Assembly (NCBI RefSeq): GCF_004114915.1
Contig: NZ_CP022219.1
Span: forward strand, 836,501 to 900,500
Reading direction: 5' to 3'
From: Bradyrhizobium guangxiense
GTDB taxonomy: Bacteria; Pseudomonadota; Alphaproteobacteria; Rhizobiales; Xanthobacteraceae
DNA: 64,000 bases
A model generated the notes under the pieces. It had not been told where the DNA came from. It ran no database searches and saw only the letters and a program-made list of their open reading frames with translations. The stretch's first letter is position 1, and the number at the start of each line of letters is the position of its first letter. Below, piece after piece: positions 44,838 through 53,314 of this stretch. The translations under genes were made by a program, and so were the position numbers.

Positions 44838-46303
44838 GCGAGCTTGTCTCCGATCAGGAACTGCAAGGCACGGTCAAGGCGGATGTGTGGCAGCGTCGGC
44901 TCGTTCGTTCCCTCGCGTTCGAGCTTGGGCGGGCGGAAGCGCAGGAAGCGGAAATCGCTTCTGTCGGCGGCCTCGGTCGCGAGGCCGCGGAACGCATCGG
45001 TGCCGTTGAAGAGCGGCTCGGGATCCAGCGGCAAATCGCCCGGAAAGGTCGCCACTTCCGTGTTGCCATCGAAGAACTCGCCGCCGGCGCTTTCGCCCGC
45101 GGCCGGCGTTCCCAGGATCGACGGCAATTTGTCGCGGCCGCGGGCGACTTGAGCCTCTCTTGTGGCGCGCACGGCGGCGAGCGCCACGACGTCGATCGCC
45201 GCGCCGGTATTTTCCGCGCGCGCGACTGCGCCCGAGACGGCGCGGCGCAGCACGGCCTCGAGCCGGTCGTGGCTGGAATGGTGCAGATGGTCCGCCTTGG
45301 TCGCCGCGAACAGGATGCGGTCGATGCGCGGCCGGAACAGGCTGGAGAGCAGGGTGCTGCGGCCGACGTTGAAGCAATCGAGAATGCCGGCGAGGGCAGC
45401 TTCGAGATCGTGCAGCGCCTCGGGACCGGAATTGAATGCGGCAAGCGCGTCGGCCAGCACGATCTGGCGATCGAGCCGGGCAAAATGGTCGCGGAAGAAC
45501 GGCCGCACCACGACGTCCTTGTAGGCCTCGAAGCGGCGCACCATCATCGCCCACAGCGATCCCTCCGGCGCCTGCGCGCCGTTGGGCACGTCGAGCGGTG
45601 CGAAAGTCAGCGCCGGCGAGCCCGCGAGATTGCCGGGCATCAGGAAACGGCCGGGCGGCAGCAAGCTCATCGCAACGCGCTCGTTGCGGCAGGCGCGCAA
45701 ATAATCGGTGAAGAGCCTTGCCGCCGTCAGCGTCGCCTGCTCGTCCTCGCGCGCCTCGGGCTTGAGCGTTGCGAGATGCGCGTGCCACTCGGCGGCGAGA
45801 TGCGCGCGCGGCGCCTCGCGCGACAGCGCAAGGCTTTCCGCCGACCATTGCTCAAAACTCTTCTGCAGGAGCGGCAGGGCGAGCAGCCATTCGCCGGGAT
45901 AGTCGACGATGTCGAGCGTCAGCGTGCGGTCGGCGCCGTTGCGGCGCTGATAGTCGATAACGAGCCTGAGCTCGCTGATGTCGACCGTCGAATTCGGCCA
46001 GCGTCGCTCCTCGACCAGCGCGTGCAGGTGGCCCTCATAGGCAAACCGGGGCACGGCATCGTCCGGCTGCGGCGCCAGATGCGCTCGCGCAATCCGGCCG
46101 GAGGCATAGGCTTCGAACACCGGAAACCGACCGCCGCGGGTGAGGCCGTGGATCAGCGCGGTGATGAACACGGTCTTGCCGGCCCGCGACAGGCCGGTGA
46201 CCCCGAGCCGCACCGTCGGGTTGAAGAAGTGCTCGCCATAGTCGATCAGCGCCCGCGCCGACAGCCGCGCTTCTTCGACCATATCCTGGAAACTGAATGC
46301 CAT
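44834..46303 (-). CDS. YcjX family GTP/ATP-binding protein
   Basis: This 489-residue protein carries a P-loop, GLSRAGKTVF, near residue 36, a Walker B-like DIVDYPGEWLL near 130, and the DUF463 pattern through ILDCFNVGRSTLLSSLFRPRIDRILFAATKADHLHH, where TKAD is the guanine-specificity type motif. It is a cytoplasmic stress-linked P-loop NTPase coupled to YcjF, with which it probably acts at the membrane. The start at 46303 has no competing family-consistent alternative. Confidence 0.9.
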   Translation of the reverse strand: MAFSFQDMVEEARLSARALIDYGEHFFNPTVRLGVTGLSRAGKTVFITALIHGLTRGGRFPVFEAYASGRIARAHLAPQPDDAVPRFAYEGHLHALVEERRWPNSTVDISELRLVIDYQRRNGADRTLTLDIVDYPGEWLLALPLLQKSFEQWSAESLALSREAPRAHLAAEWHAHLATLKPEAREDEQATLTAARLFTDYLRACRNERVAMSLLPPGRFLMPGNLAGSPALTFAPLDVPNGAQAPEGSLWAMMVRRFEAYKDVVVRPFFRDHFARLDRQIVLADALAAFNSGPEALHDLEAALAGILDCFNVGRSTLLSSLFRPRIDRILFAATKADHLHHSSHDRLEAVLRRAVSGAVARAENTGAAIDVVALAAVRATREAQVARGRDKLPSILGTPAAGESAGGEFFDGNTEVATFPGDLPLDPEPLFNGTDAFRGLATEAADRSDFRFLRFRPPKLEREGTNEPTLPHIRLDRALQFLIGDKLA

Positions 46304-46481
46304 ATGAACGTTAGTGGATCTGGGGCGGGCGGGATGTGTGTCCGTTCACAAAAGTGGCAATTGCGTGAGGAAAATCAAGCTCCATACTTCCACCGCCTTT
46401 ATCGGGAAATCAGCCGTTTGAACGACGCGACGATCTCGAAAGACCCATAGAAGAGAGCATTACCTGATCTTGCGGATTGCC

Positions 46482-47177
46482 ATGACCGTCTTCCAACTGA
46501 AACAGCTTGCATCGACGTCTGTTCATGCCGCCGCCGACGTGATCGGCTGGGATTACGACCGCGCCGAGCTCATCGCCGACGGCATTATCCACGCGATCGG
46601 TGTGCTCTCCGGCGTCATCGCGGCAACCGTGCTGGTGGTGCTGACGGCGATCTATGCGGATGCGACCGACGTCATCGGCGTCTCGGTCTACGTCGCCGGC
46701 CTGCTCTCGATGCTGGTGTTGTCGGCGACCTATAATCTCTGGCCGGTGTCGCCGGCCAAATGGCTGCTGCGCCGGTTCGACCATTCCGCGATCTATCTCC
46801 TGATCGCGGCGACCTACACGCCGTTCATCCTGGAAGTGAAGGACAGCGGCTTCGCGCTGGTGCTGCTTGCCGGCGTCTGGTGTGTCGCCATCCTCGGCAT
46901 CGTGCTGAAGCTGTTGTACCCCGGCCGGTTCGACCGCGTCTCGGTCGGCATCTATCTCGCGATGGGCTGGAGTGGCGTGATGCTCTATGACGCCGTGGTC
47001 AGGGCGTTGCCGGCGCTGGTGCTGGGATTCATCTTGGCCGGCGGTCTGCTCTACAGCTTCGGCGTTATTTTTCACGCCTGGCGGCGCCTGCGCTTCCAGA
47101 ATGCGATCTGGCACGGCTTTGTCTTGGCCGGCGCGGCATGCCATTATACCGCAGTGCTCGACCTCGTGTTGAGCTGA
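46482..47177 (+). CDS. Hemolysin III / PAQR family membrane protein
   Basis: This 231-residue protein has seven membrane helices. The PAQR zinc-site pattern is present: ADGIIHAIGV in helix 1, the Ser in LSATYNLW and FDHSAIYLLIAATYTPF in the middle, and WHGFVLAGAACHYTAV near the end. Members include YqfA/TrhA proteins linked to membrane fluidity or lipid hydrolysis, and true haemolysis is doubtful. The ATG at 46482 is preferred to the TTG at 46470; neither has a strong ribosome site. It is divergent from the ycjX-like gene. Confidence 0.88.
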   Translation: MTVFQLKQLASTSVHAAADVIGWDYDRAELIADGIIHAIGVLSGVIAATVLVVLTAIYADATDVIGVSVYVAGLLSMLVLSATYNLWPVSPAKWLLRRFDHSAIYLLIAATYTPFILEVKDSGFALVLLAGVWCVAILGIVLKLLYPGRFDRVSVGIYLAMGWSGVMLYDAVVRALPALVLGFILAGGLLYSFGVIFHAWRRLRFQNAIWHGFVLAGAACHYTAVLDLVLS

Positions 47178-47245
47178 GCTGGCTCCGCGCCGCGGAATAA
47201 GTGGCGCGGCGTAAGAGCGGTATAGAAAACAAGAGGAGACGTCGC

Positions 47246-48040
47246 ATGCAGGTGACCGGCAAGGTCGTGGTCGTCACGGGCGGCGCAAACGGTATCGGCA
47301 GGGCGCTGTGCGAGGCCTTTCACAACGCGGGCGCGGCCAAGGTCGTCGTCGCCGATATGGACGCCGCCAATGCAAGGGCGGTCGCCGCCATGGTGGATGG
47401 CGCCGCCTTCAAATGCGACGTCGCGCAGGAGAAGGACATTGCGCACGTCATCGAGGAGACCGAGCGCCAGTTCGGCCCCATCGCCCTGTTCTGCTCCAAT
47501 GCCGGCATCGGCGGCGGCTTCGATCCGATGTCGGAGAATGCCGGCGGTGCTTCCGACGAGCCGTGGCAGCGCAGCTGGGCGATCCACGTGATGGCCCATG
47601 TCTATGCCGCGCGGCATCTGATTCCGCGCATGAAGGCGCGCGGCGGCGGTTATTTCCTCAACACCATCTCGGCCGCGGGCCTGTTGTCGCAGGTCGGCAG
47701 CCCGGCCTATTCGACCACCAAGCACGCTGCGGTCGGCTTTGCCGAGAATCTCGCGATCTCGCACAAGGCGCATAACATCAAGGTCTCGATCCTCTGCCCT
47801 CAGGGTGTCGACACCAACATGCTGCGCTCGATCCCGAAAGGCCCACAATCCGGCGACGGCGATCTCACACCGGAGCAGGTCGCCAAGGACGTGCTCGCCG
47901 GTCTCGAGCAGGAGACCTTCCTGATTCTCCCGCACCCCCAGGTGCTCGGCTACATGCGCAAGAAGACCGAGAATTACGACCGCTGGATCGGCGGCATGGC
48001 CAAGATCCAAGCCAAGATGCGGGAGGAGTTCGGAAAGTGA
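47246..48040 (+). CDS. Short-chain dehydrogenase/reductase (SDR)
   Basis: This 264-residue enzyme shows the classical SDR order: the nucleotide-binding TGGANGIG, the NAG-type SNAGIGG block, catalytic Ser in TISAAGLLSQ and the YSTTKHA active site. The acidic residue at the end of strand 2 (VVADMDAA) suggests NAD+ preference. AGAGGAG precedes the ATG at 47246. Its neighbours give no substrate clue. It ends just before a palindromic repeat and is convergent with the MarR gene. Confidence 0.9.
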   Translation: MQVTGKVVVVTGGANGIGRALCEAFHNAGAAKVVVADMDAANARAVAAMVDGAAFKCDVAQEKDIAHVIEETERQFGPIALFCSNAGIGGGFDPMSENAGGASDEPWQRSWAIHVMAHVYAARHLIPRMKARGGGYFLNTISAAGLLSQVGSPAYSTTKHAAVGFAENLAISHKAHNIKVSILCPQGVDTNMLRSIPKGPQSGDGDLTPEQVAKDVLAGLEQETFLILPHPQVLGYMRKKTENYDRWIGGMAKIQAKMREEFGK

Positions 48041-48047
48041 CCGCAAG

Positions 48048-48148
48048 GTCATCCCGGGGCGATGCGCAGCATCGAACCCGGGATCTCGAGATTCTCAGGT
48101 GCACAATTGCGCACCGTAGTTCGGTCCTGCGGACCGCCCCGGAATGAC
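48048..48148. repeat. Palindromic intergenic repeat (GTCATNCCGGGGCG family, third copy)
   Basis: GTCATCCCGGGGCG and CGCCCCGGAATGAC are the ends, with GATGCGCAGCATC-type and GTGCACAATTGCGCAC inner segments. It is similar in layout and size to 20265-20363 and lies between two convergent genes. Confidence 0.88.
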
Positions 48149-48153
48149 GAGGG

Positions 48154-48612
48154 CTATCTGGGCTCCGACATCTCCTCCACCCGGCTCGCCCGCAGCGCCC
48201 GCGCATAGAGCATCATGCCCTCGCGCACCTTGCGCTGCTCCGCTTCCGTCAGCGTCGCTAGCGCGCCGCGCACCTGCTGGCGGCCGAAGGCATGCAGCGC
48301 CTCCAGCGTGCGCCGGCCCTTCGCCGTCAGCGACAACAGCTTGCTGCGGGCGTCCGTCTCATCCGCCGTCTCCTTGAGCTCGCCGCAATCGACCAGCTTG
48401 CGCACCAGGCGGCTGACGCTGGATTTTTCGAGCAGCAGGAAATCGCCGAGCTCGCCTGACGTCATCGGACCGCGGATGCCGATCTCAAGGATGGTGTGGA
48501 CCGCCGAGGGCGGATAGTCCGAGGCCGCGACCGTCGCATCCATGAAGCCGAGCTCGCGCACCATCAGGCGCGAGGCGGCGCGGATGTCGTCGATCAGCGA
48601 AAGCTCAGCCAT
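48154..48612 (-). CDS. MarR family transcriptional regulator
   Basis: This 152-residue protein has the MarR winged-helix fold: VHTILEIGIRGPMTSGELGD, then the recognition helix LEKSSVSRLVRKLVDCG and the wing LKETADETDARSKLLSLTAKG. The start at 48612 has GGAG eight bases upstream. It is divergent from an SDR gene, and a perfect 27-base palindrome lies between them, so it probably represses both itself and the SDR and is released by an unknown phenolic or lipophilic ligand. Confidence 0.9.
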   Translation of the reverse strand: MAELSLIDDIRAASRLMVRELGFMDATVAASDYPPSAVHTILEIGIRGPMTSGELGDFLLLEKSSVSRLVRKLVDCGELKETADETDARSKLLSLTAKGRRTLEALHAFGRQQVRGALATLTEAEQRKVREGMMLYARALRASRVEEMSEPR

Positions 48613-48626
48613 CCCTTGACTCCCGG

Positions 48627-48653
48627 CATATAGTTGTATCATACAACTATATG
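48627..48653. promoter_or_regulatory. Perfect palindrome, likely MarR operator
   Basis: CATATAGTTGTAT (48627-48639) and ATACAACTATATG (48641-48653) are perfect 13-base arms around one central C. The element lies 15 bases from the MarR start and 39 from the SDR start and overlaps likely -10 positions of both promoters. A TTGACT (48616-48621) could serve as -35 for the rightward promoter. Confidence 0.85.
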
Positions 48654-48691
48654 TGCGCAACGGCGCGCGCGCAAGCGTTTTGGAGTGGCCC

Positions 48692-49468
48692 ATGAGCGGA
48701 GCTTTGCCGACGGGGATGCGGATGCAGGGCAAGGTCTGCCTGGTGACCGGTGGCGGCAGCGGCATCGGCCGCGCCACCGCGTTGCAGATGGCGACCGAAG
48801 GCGCGGATGCGGTCATCGTCGCGGGCCGCCGCGAGGCCGAGATCGAGGCGACCGCCGCTTCGTGCCGCGAGCTCGGCGCGGAAGCGATTGCGCTCAAGAC
48901 CGACATCACACGCGAGGACGAGGTCGAGCGGCTGGTTCGCACCGCGAATGACCGTTGCGGCCGGCTCGACGTCGCCTTCAACAATGCCGGCTTCCAGGAG
49001 CGCCGCGCGCCGCTCGAACAGCAGGGCACCGACATCTACGACAGCGTGTTCGACACCAATGTCCGGGCGCTGTTCCTGTGCCTGCGCCACCAATTGCCGG
49101 TGATGTTGGCGCAGGGGCGCGGCAGCATCGTCGTCAATGCCTCCGTCAGCGGCATGCGCAATCCCAATCCGGGCTTCTCGCTCTACTCGGCGTCCAAGGC
49201 GGCCGTGATCTCCCTGACGCGCTCGGCGGCGATGGAGAATGCCCCGCGCGGAATCCGCATCAACGCCATCGCGCCTGGCCGCGTCGTCACCGACATGATG
49301 CTGCGCGCCGGCGTCGGCGATGTCGCGACGGTCAGCGCGGGATTGCCGTTGCGGCGGATGGGTAGTCCGGAGGAGGTGGCGGAAGCCGTGGTGTGGCTGT
49401 CGTCCGACGCGTCATCTTACGTGGTTGGACACGTGCTGGCGGCGGACGGGGGATTCTTGGCGTCATAG
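48692..49468 (+). CDS. Short-chain dehydrogenase/reductase under MarR control
   Basis: This 258-residue SDR has TGGGSGIG at the cofactor site, NNAGFQ, Ser in VNASVSGM, the YSASKAA active site and the C-terminal VGHVLAADGGF. The residue following strand 2 is Gly-Arg-Arg (VAGRREAE), which points to NADP(H). The ATG at 48692 follows TGGAG. Its promoter region contains the MarR operator palindrome, so expression should respond to the regulator's ligand, which may be related to the enzyme's substrate. Confidence 0.9.
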   Translation: MSGALPTGMRMQGKVCLVTGGGSGIGRATALQMATEGADAVIVAGRREAEIEATAASCRELGAEAIALKTDITREDEVERLVRTANDRCGRLDVAFNNAGFQERRAPLEQQGTDIYDSVFDTNVRALFLCLRHQLPVMLAQGRGSIVVNASVSGMRNPNPGFSLYSASKAAVISLTRSAAMENAPRGIRINAIAPGRVVTDMMLRAGVGDVATVSAGLPLRRMGSPEEVAEAVVWLSSDASSYVVGHVLAADGGFLAS

Positions 49469-49525
49469 TGGGCGCGGTCGCGCCAAATATTCAGTGTCGT
49501 CCCTGCGTTCGCAGGAACGACATCT

Positions 49526-51148
49526 TCAATGCTTCTGCCCGTACAGTACCGGCACGGTTGAATCCACGACGACCTCGACGAGGCTGGTGCCTGCATGCGC
49601 CATGCCGCGCTTCAGCGCCTCGCCGAGCTCTGCGGCCTTGCTGACCCTCACGGCATGGCAGCCCATGCCCTCCGCGAGCCGGACGAAATCGATGCCGGGC
49701 AGCTCCAGTCCCGGCACGTTGCGCACCTGCATCACCTGGCTGAACGAGCGCATCGCGCCATAGCCGGAATTGTTGATGACGACGATGGTGAGCGGCAGCT
49801 TGCGCTGCGCGGCGGTCCACAGCGCCTGGATCGAATACATCGCCGAGCCGTCACCGATCAGGCAGATCGTGCGGCTGCTCGGCTTGCCGAGCGCCATGCC
49901 CACCGCGGCGGGCAGGGAATAGCCGAGGCCGCCGCTCGACATCGTATAAAAGCTGTCTTGGCCGCGCATCGGCAGGAATTTTTGCATCGCTGGGCGGTGC
50001 GAGGGCACTTCCTCGACCAGCGAGGCATCATCCGGCATCGCCTGCGACAGCGAATGCAGCAGGAATTCGACCGGCAGCGGATCGGCCGCCGGCGGCGGCG
50101 CCGGCAGCATACGTCCTTTTGGCGTGGCGCGCTTGCTCTCGGGCAGGAGCTCGAGCAGCAGGCTGAGCGCCGGCTTCATGGTGGCGATGATGCTGGTGCC
50201 GACGGGCGTGACGGCCGCGGCATCGGCATCGTCGGTGATCTGGAAGATGGTCGCGCCGCCGTCGAAGATCGCGGCATGGCCCTCGACATGGAAGGTGAAC
50301 ACCGGCGCGCCGACGACGACGACGAGGTCATGCGCGCGCAGCGCGTCGGAGAGCTGCGCGGGCGAAGCGTGCAGGAAGCCTGCGAATTGCGGGTGATGCT
50401 CGGGGAAGGAGCAGCGCGCCGAGAACGGGCTGACCCAGACGCTCGCCTTGGCTTTCTCCGCGACGCGCACCATCAGATCCACCGCGCCGGCGCGGTCGAC
50501 GCCGGGGCCGACGACCAGGGCGGGGTGTTTTGCCGATCCGAGCGCTGTGACCAGCGCCTTCATCGCCTTCGGCTCGGGGCCGATCTCGCGGCTCACTGTC
50601 CGCGCTTCGATCGGCGCGCAGGCATGCGCCCAATCGTCGATCGGGATCGACACGAAGGTCGGCCCGCACGGCGGCTGCATCGCGGTGTAATAGGCGCGTG
50701 CGATCGCGGCCGGCACGTCCTCGGGCCGCGCCGGCTCGACGCTGTATTTGACGTAAGGTCGCGGGAATTCGGAGGCGCGCTCGGCATAGAGGAACGCCTG
50801 CAGCGGCAGGATCGAGCGCGCCTGCTGGCCCGCCGTGATCACCAGCGGCGTCTGGTTGCGGTGCGCGGTGTAGATATTGCCGAGCGCGTTGCCGACGCCG
50901 GCCGCCGAATGCAGATTGACGAAACCCGCATTGCGGGTCGCCTGCGCATAGCCATCGGCCATGCCGACCGCAGAAGCTTCCTGCAGCGCCAGCACGTAAT
51001 CGATGTCGTCGGGCCAGTCGCTGAGGAAAGGCAGCTCGGTCGAGCCGGGATTGCCGAACACTTTCGTGATGCCGAAGGCGCGCAGCAGGTCGAGTGTCGC
51101 CTGCTTCACGGTGACGGACTTGCTGCCGGTCTTGCCGTTCTTGGCCAT
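49526..51148 (-). CDS. mdlC: Thiamine pyrophosphate-dependent decarboxylase, benzoylformate decarboxylase-like
   Basis: This 540-residue ThDP enzyme matches benzoylformate decarboxylase at its diagnostic sites: the Ser in FGNPGSTELPFL, Glu in LALQEASAVGMADGYA, His in VNLHSAAGVGNALGN, and a His in VFTFHVEGHAAI where the second active-site His is expected. The C-terminal GDGSAMYSIQALW segment through NNSGYG binds the diphosphate and Mg2+. It would turn benzoylformate into benzaldehyde and CO2 in mandelate-type breakdown. No mandelate or benzaldehyde dehydrogenase gene is adjacent, so a related 2-oxo acid may be the true substrate. Confidence 0.82.
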   Translation of the reverse strand: MAKNGKTGSKSVTVKQATLDLLRAFGITKVFGNPGSTELPFLSDWPDDIDYVLALQEASAVGMADGYAQATRNAGFVNLHSAAGVGNALGNIYTAHRNQTPLVITAGQQARSILPLQAFLYAERASEFPRPYVKYSVEPARPEDVPAAIARAYYTAMQPPCGPTFVSIPIDDWAHACAPIEARTVSREIGPEPKAMKALVTALGSAKHPALVVGPGVDRAGAVDLMVRVAEKAKASVWVSPFSARCSFPEHHPQFAGFLHASPAQLSDALRAHDLVVVVGAPVFTFHVEGHAAIFDGGATIFQITDDADAAAVTPVGTSIIATMKPALSLLLELLPESKRATPKGRMLPAPPPAADPLPVEFLLHSLSQAMPDDASLVEEVPSHRPAMQKFLPMRGQDSFYTMSSGGLGYSLPAAVGMALGKPSSRTICLIGDGSAMYSIQALWTAAQRKLPLTIVVINNSGYGAMRSFSQVMQVRNVPGLELPGIDFVRLAEGMGCHAVRVSKAAELGEALKRGMAHAGTSLVEVVVDSTVPVLYGQKH

Positions 51149-51170
51149 TGGTTTCCGTCCCCTTCTTAGT

Positions 51171-51277
51171 TCCTCATCCTGAGGAGCGCGTCTTCGCGCG
51201 TCTCGAAGGATGAAGGCCCGGCTGGTGGCCTCAGCCCTTCGAGACGCGCGCGAAAGGCGCGCTCCTCAGGGTGAGGT
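51171..51277. repeat. Palindromic intergenic repeat (CATCCTGAGGAGCGCG family)
   Basis: TCATCCTGAGGAGCGCG and CGCGCTCCTCAGGGTGAGG form the ends, with inner arms GCGCGTCTCGAAGGATGAAGG and CCTTCGAGACGCGCGC. It is related to 28688-28820 and to the core of 43552-43801. Confidence 0.87.
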
Positions 51278-51333
51278 GCCAGCTTCCTACATCGCGGTTG
51301 CATTCGCAACGACGAGGAGAAAACAGCGGTGGC

Positions 51334-52185
51334 TTACCACACCGCCGTGCCCTTCATCGTCGGTTGTCCCTCCGCGTTCGCGGTCCACAGCTCCATGCCC
51401 GCCTCGGTCTCGTTGGCGTTGACGGAGAACTCGGTGCCCTCGAACAGCGGCTGCAGCCCGCGATAGGTAAATTTCTTCGGCGCCTTTCCGCCGCGCAGCC
51501 TTGCAGCCATCTCGATGATGAGTGCCGCCTGCAACGGGCCGTGGAAGATCAGGCCCGGATAGCCTTCGACCTTGGTGACGTAGTCGCGGTCGTAATGGAT
51601 GCGGTGGCCGTTGAAGGTCAGCGCGGAGTAGCGAAACAGCAGCACGGGATCGGACACATGCGTCTCGCGGTGCTGCGCCTTCGGCGGCGGCGGCGGGGCC
51701 TTGGCGGTCGCTGGCGCGCTGCTCGTCATCTCGCGATAAACGATGTCCTGGCGCTCGCGGATGGCTGTGCCGCGCGGTGAGGAAATGCTGTGCTCGACCG
51801 AGACGAAGCAGAGCGTGCCGGTCGAGCCTGTCTTGACCTGCACATCGGCGATACGCGACGTCCGCGTCGATTCATCGCCGACTTGCAGCGGCTGCAAAAA
51901 CTCGATCTCGCCGCCGGCCCACATCCGGCGCGGCAGCGGCACCGGCGGCAGGAAGCCGCCGCGGGTCGGATGGCCGTCGGGACCGAGCATCGACATCGGA
52001 AACACCGGCTGTGCCAGGCACCAATGCACCGTGAACGGTGCGGCGTCACCCGTCTTGGGCGCGCCGACCTCCTGGAACAGCGTCGCGCGCAGACCCATGA
52101 CGAGCTGCGCGGTGACGATGTCGGTGGCCTCGGTGCTGCGGCCGATCCATTGCCGCAAATGATCGATGTCGAGCTTCTCGGTCAT
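51334..52185 (-). CDS. MaoC/FAS1-like hot-dog dehydratase, mesaconyl-C4-CoA hydratase type
   Basis: This 283-residue double hot-dog protein has an N-terminal FAS1-like domain (FTVHWCLAQPVFPMSMLGPD, GGFLPPVPLPRRMWAGGEIEF) and a C-terminal MaoC-like domain in which RYSALTFNGHRIHYDRDYV carries the hydratase Asp/His motif. This is the plan of mesaconyl-C4-CoA hydratases and HTD2-type dehydratases. It probably adds water to an alpha,beta-unsaturated acyl-CoA. It starts 15 bases after the CoA transferase gene and is third in a dehydrogenase-transferase-hydratase operon. Confidence 0.85.
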   Translation of the reverse strand: MTEKLDIDHLRQWIGRSTEATDIVTAQLVMGLRATLFQEVGAPKTGDAAPFTVHWCLAQPVFPMSMLGPDGHPTRGGFLPPVPLPRRMWAGGEIEFLQPLQVGDESTRTSRIADVQVKTGSTGTLCFVSVEHSISSPRGTAIRERQDIVYREMTSSAPATAKAPPPPPKAQHRETHVSDPVLLFRYSALTFNGHRIHYDRDYVTKVEGYPGLIFHGPLQAALIIEMAARLRGGKAPKKFTYRGLQPLFEGTEFSVNANETEAGMELWTANAEGQPTMKGTAVW

Positions 52186-52200
52186 GACGCCTCGCTCTTG

Positions 52201-53304
52201 CTACTTCTTCGCTTGGGGACGTTCGCCGATGGCGGGCACGGCGCCATAGCTGCGCATCTCGCCGACGATGATCGGCGCCGGCGCGGGATAGCTGACACGG
52301 CCGTTCGGCGTGTCGACCTCGATCCGCCGCAGATGCGGATGCCTGGTGAGGTCGGCCATGGTGTTGACCTCGGCGAAGGCGATGTCGGCATCCGACAGCC
52401 GCTTGAGGAGCTCGTCGCGCGTCATCCTGCCGAAGATGTCCGCGACCGTCTTGTCGGTGAAGTCGCGGTTGCGCACGCGCTCGACCATGTTGGCGACGCG
52501 GGGATCGGCCGGCAGGTCCGGCTGGGCCAGCACCTTCGCGCACAGCGTCTTCCACTCCCGCTCGCTCTGGATCGAGATCAGGATGTCCTTGCCGTCCTTG
52601 GAGGTGAACACGCCATAGGGCGCGATCGAGGGATGACGAAGGCCCATGCGCTTGGGCGGATTGCCGGCTTCGGCGTTGAGCAGCGGCACCGTGCACCAGT
52701 CCGCCATCACGTCGAACATGGAGATGCGGATGTCGGCGCCCTTGCCGGTGCGCCCGCGCCCGATCAGCGCTTCCAGGATCGCCGCATGTGCGGTGGCGCC
52801 GGTCGCGACGTCGACGATCGACATGCCGACGCGCGAGGCGCCATCGGGATTGCCGGTGATCGAGGCAAGCCCGCTCTCGGCCTGGATCAGGAGATCATAG
52901 GCCTTGCGATGGGCATAGGGGCCCTCGTCGCCATAACCGGTGATGGTGCACGAGATCAGCCTGGGATAGTCCTTCAGGAGCCGCTCGCGCGAGAAGCCGA
53001 GCTTGTCCATCGACCCCGGCTTGAGGTTCTGGATCAGCACGTCGGCGCTGGCGATCAGCTTCTCCAGCTCGGCGCGGCCTTCCGTCGTGGTCAGATCGAC
53101 CACCGCCGATTGCTTGCCGCGATTGAGCCAGACGAAGTAGCTGCTCTGGCCCTTGGCCGCCGCGTCATAGCCGCGGGCGAAATCGCCCTCGGGTCGCTCG
53201 ATCTTGATCCCCTCGGCGCCGGCATCCGCCAGCCGCGAGGAGCAGAACGGCGCCGCCACCGCCTGCTCGACCGCAATCACCCTGATCCCGTCAAGTGCTC
53301 CCAT
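52201..53304 (-). CDS. CaiB/BaiF family CoA transferase (dicarboxylate operon)
   Basis: This 367-residue class III CoA transferase shows GIRVIAVEQAVAAPFCSSRL at the N terminus, the EGIKIERPEGDFARGYD motif and the catalytic Asp in KAYDLLIQAESGLASITG near residue 150. It starts ten bases after the acyl-CoA dehydrogenase gene, with a GAGG site overlapping that gene's stop. The frame stays open upstream inside the dehydrogenase but without family sequence. In this operon it would load CoA onto the acid that the neighbouring dehydrogenase and hydratase then process. Confidence 0.88.
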   Translation of the reverse strand: MGALDGIRVIAVEQAVAAPFCSSRLADAGAEGIKIERPEGDFARGYDAAAKGQSSYFVWLNRGKQSAVVDLTTTEGRAELEKLIASADVLIQNLKPGSMDKLGFSRERLLKDYPRLISCTITGYGDEGPYAHRKAYDLLIQAESGLASITGNPDGASRVGMSIVDVATGATAHAAILEALIGRGRTGKGADIRISMFDVMADWCTVPLLNAEAGNPPKRMGLRHPSIAPYGVFTSKDGKDILISIQSEREWKTLCAKVLAQPDLPADPRVANMVERVRNRDFTDKTVADIFGRMTRDELLKRLSDADIAFAEVNTMADLTRHPHLRRIEVDTPNGRVSYPAPAPIIVGEMRSYGAVPAIGERPQAKK

Positions 53305-53314
53305 GGCTGCGGCC

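Noticed and set aside
49526..51148. Acetolactate synthase large subunit as the identity of this ThDP enzyme
   Set aside because: The Ser in FGNPGSTELPFL and the His in VNLHSAAG match benzoylformate decarboxylase, and no regulatory subunit gene is present.
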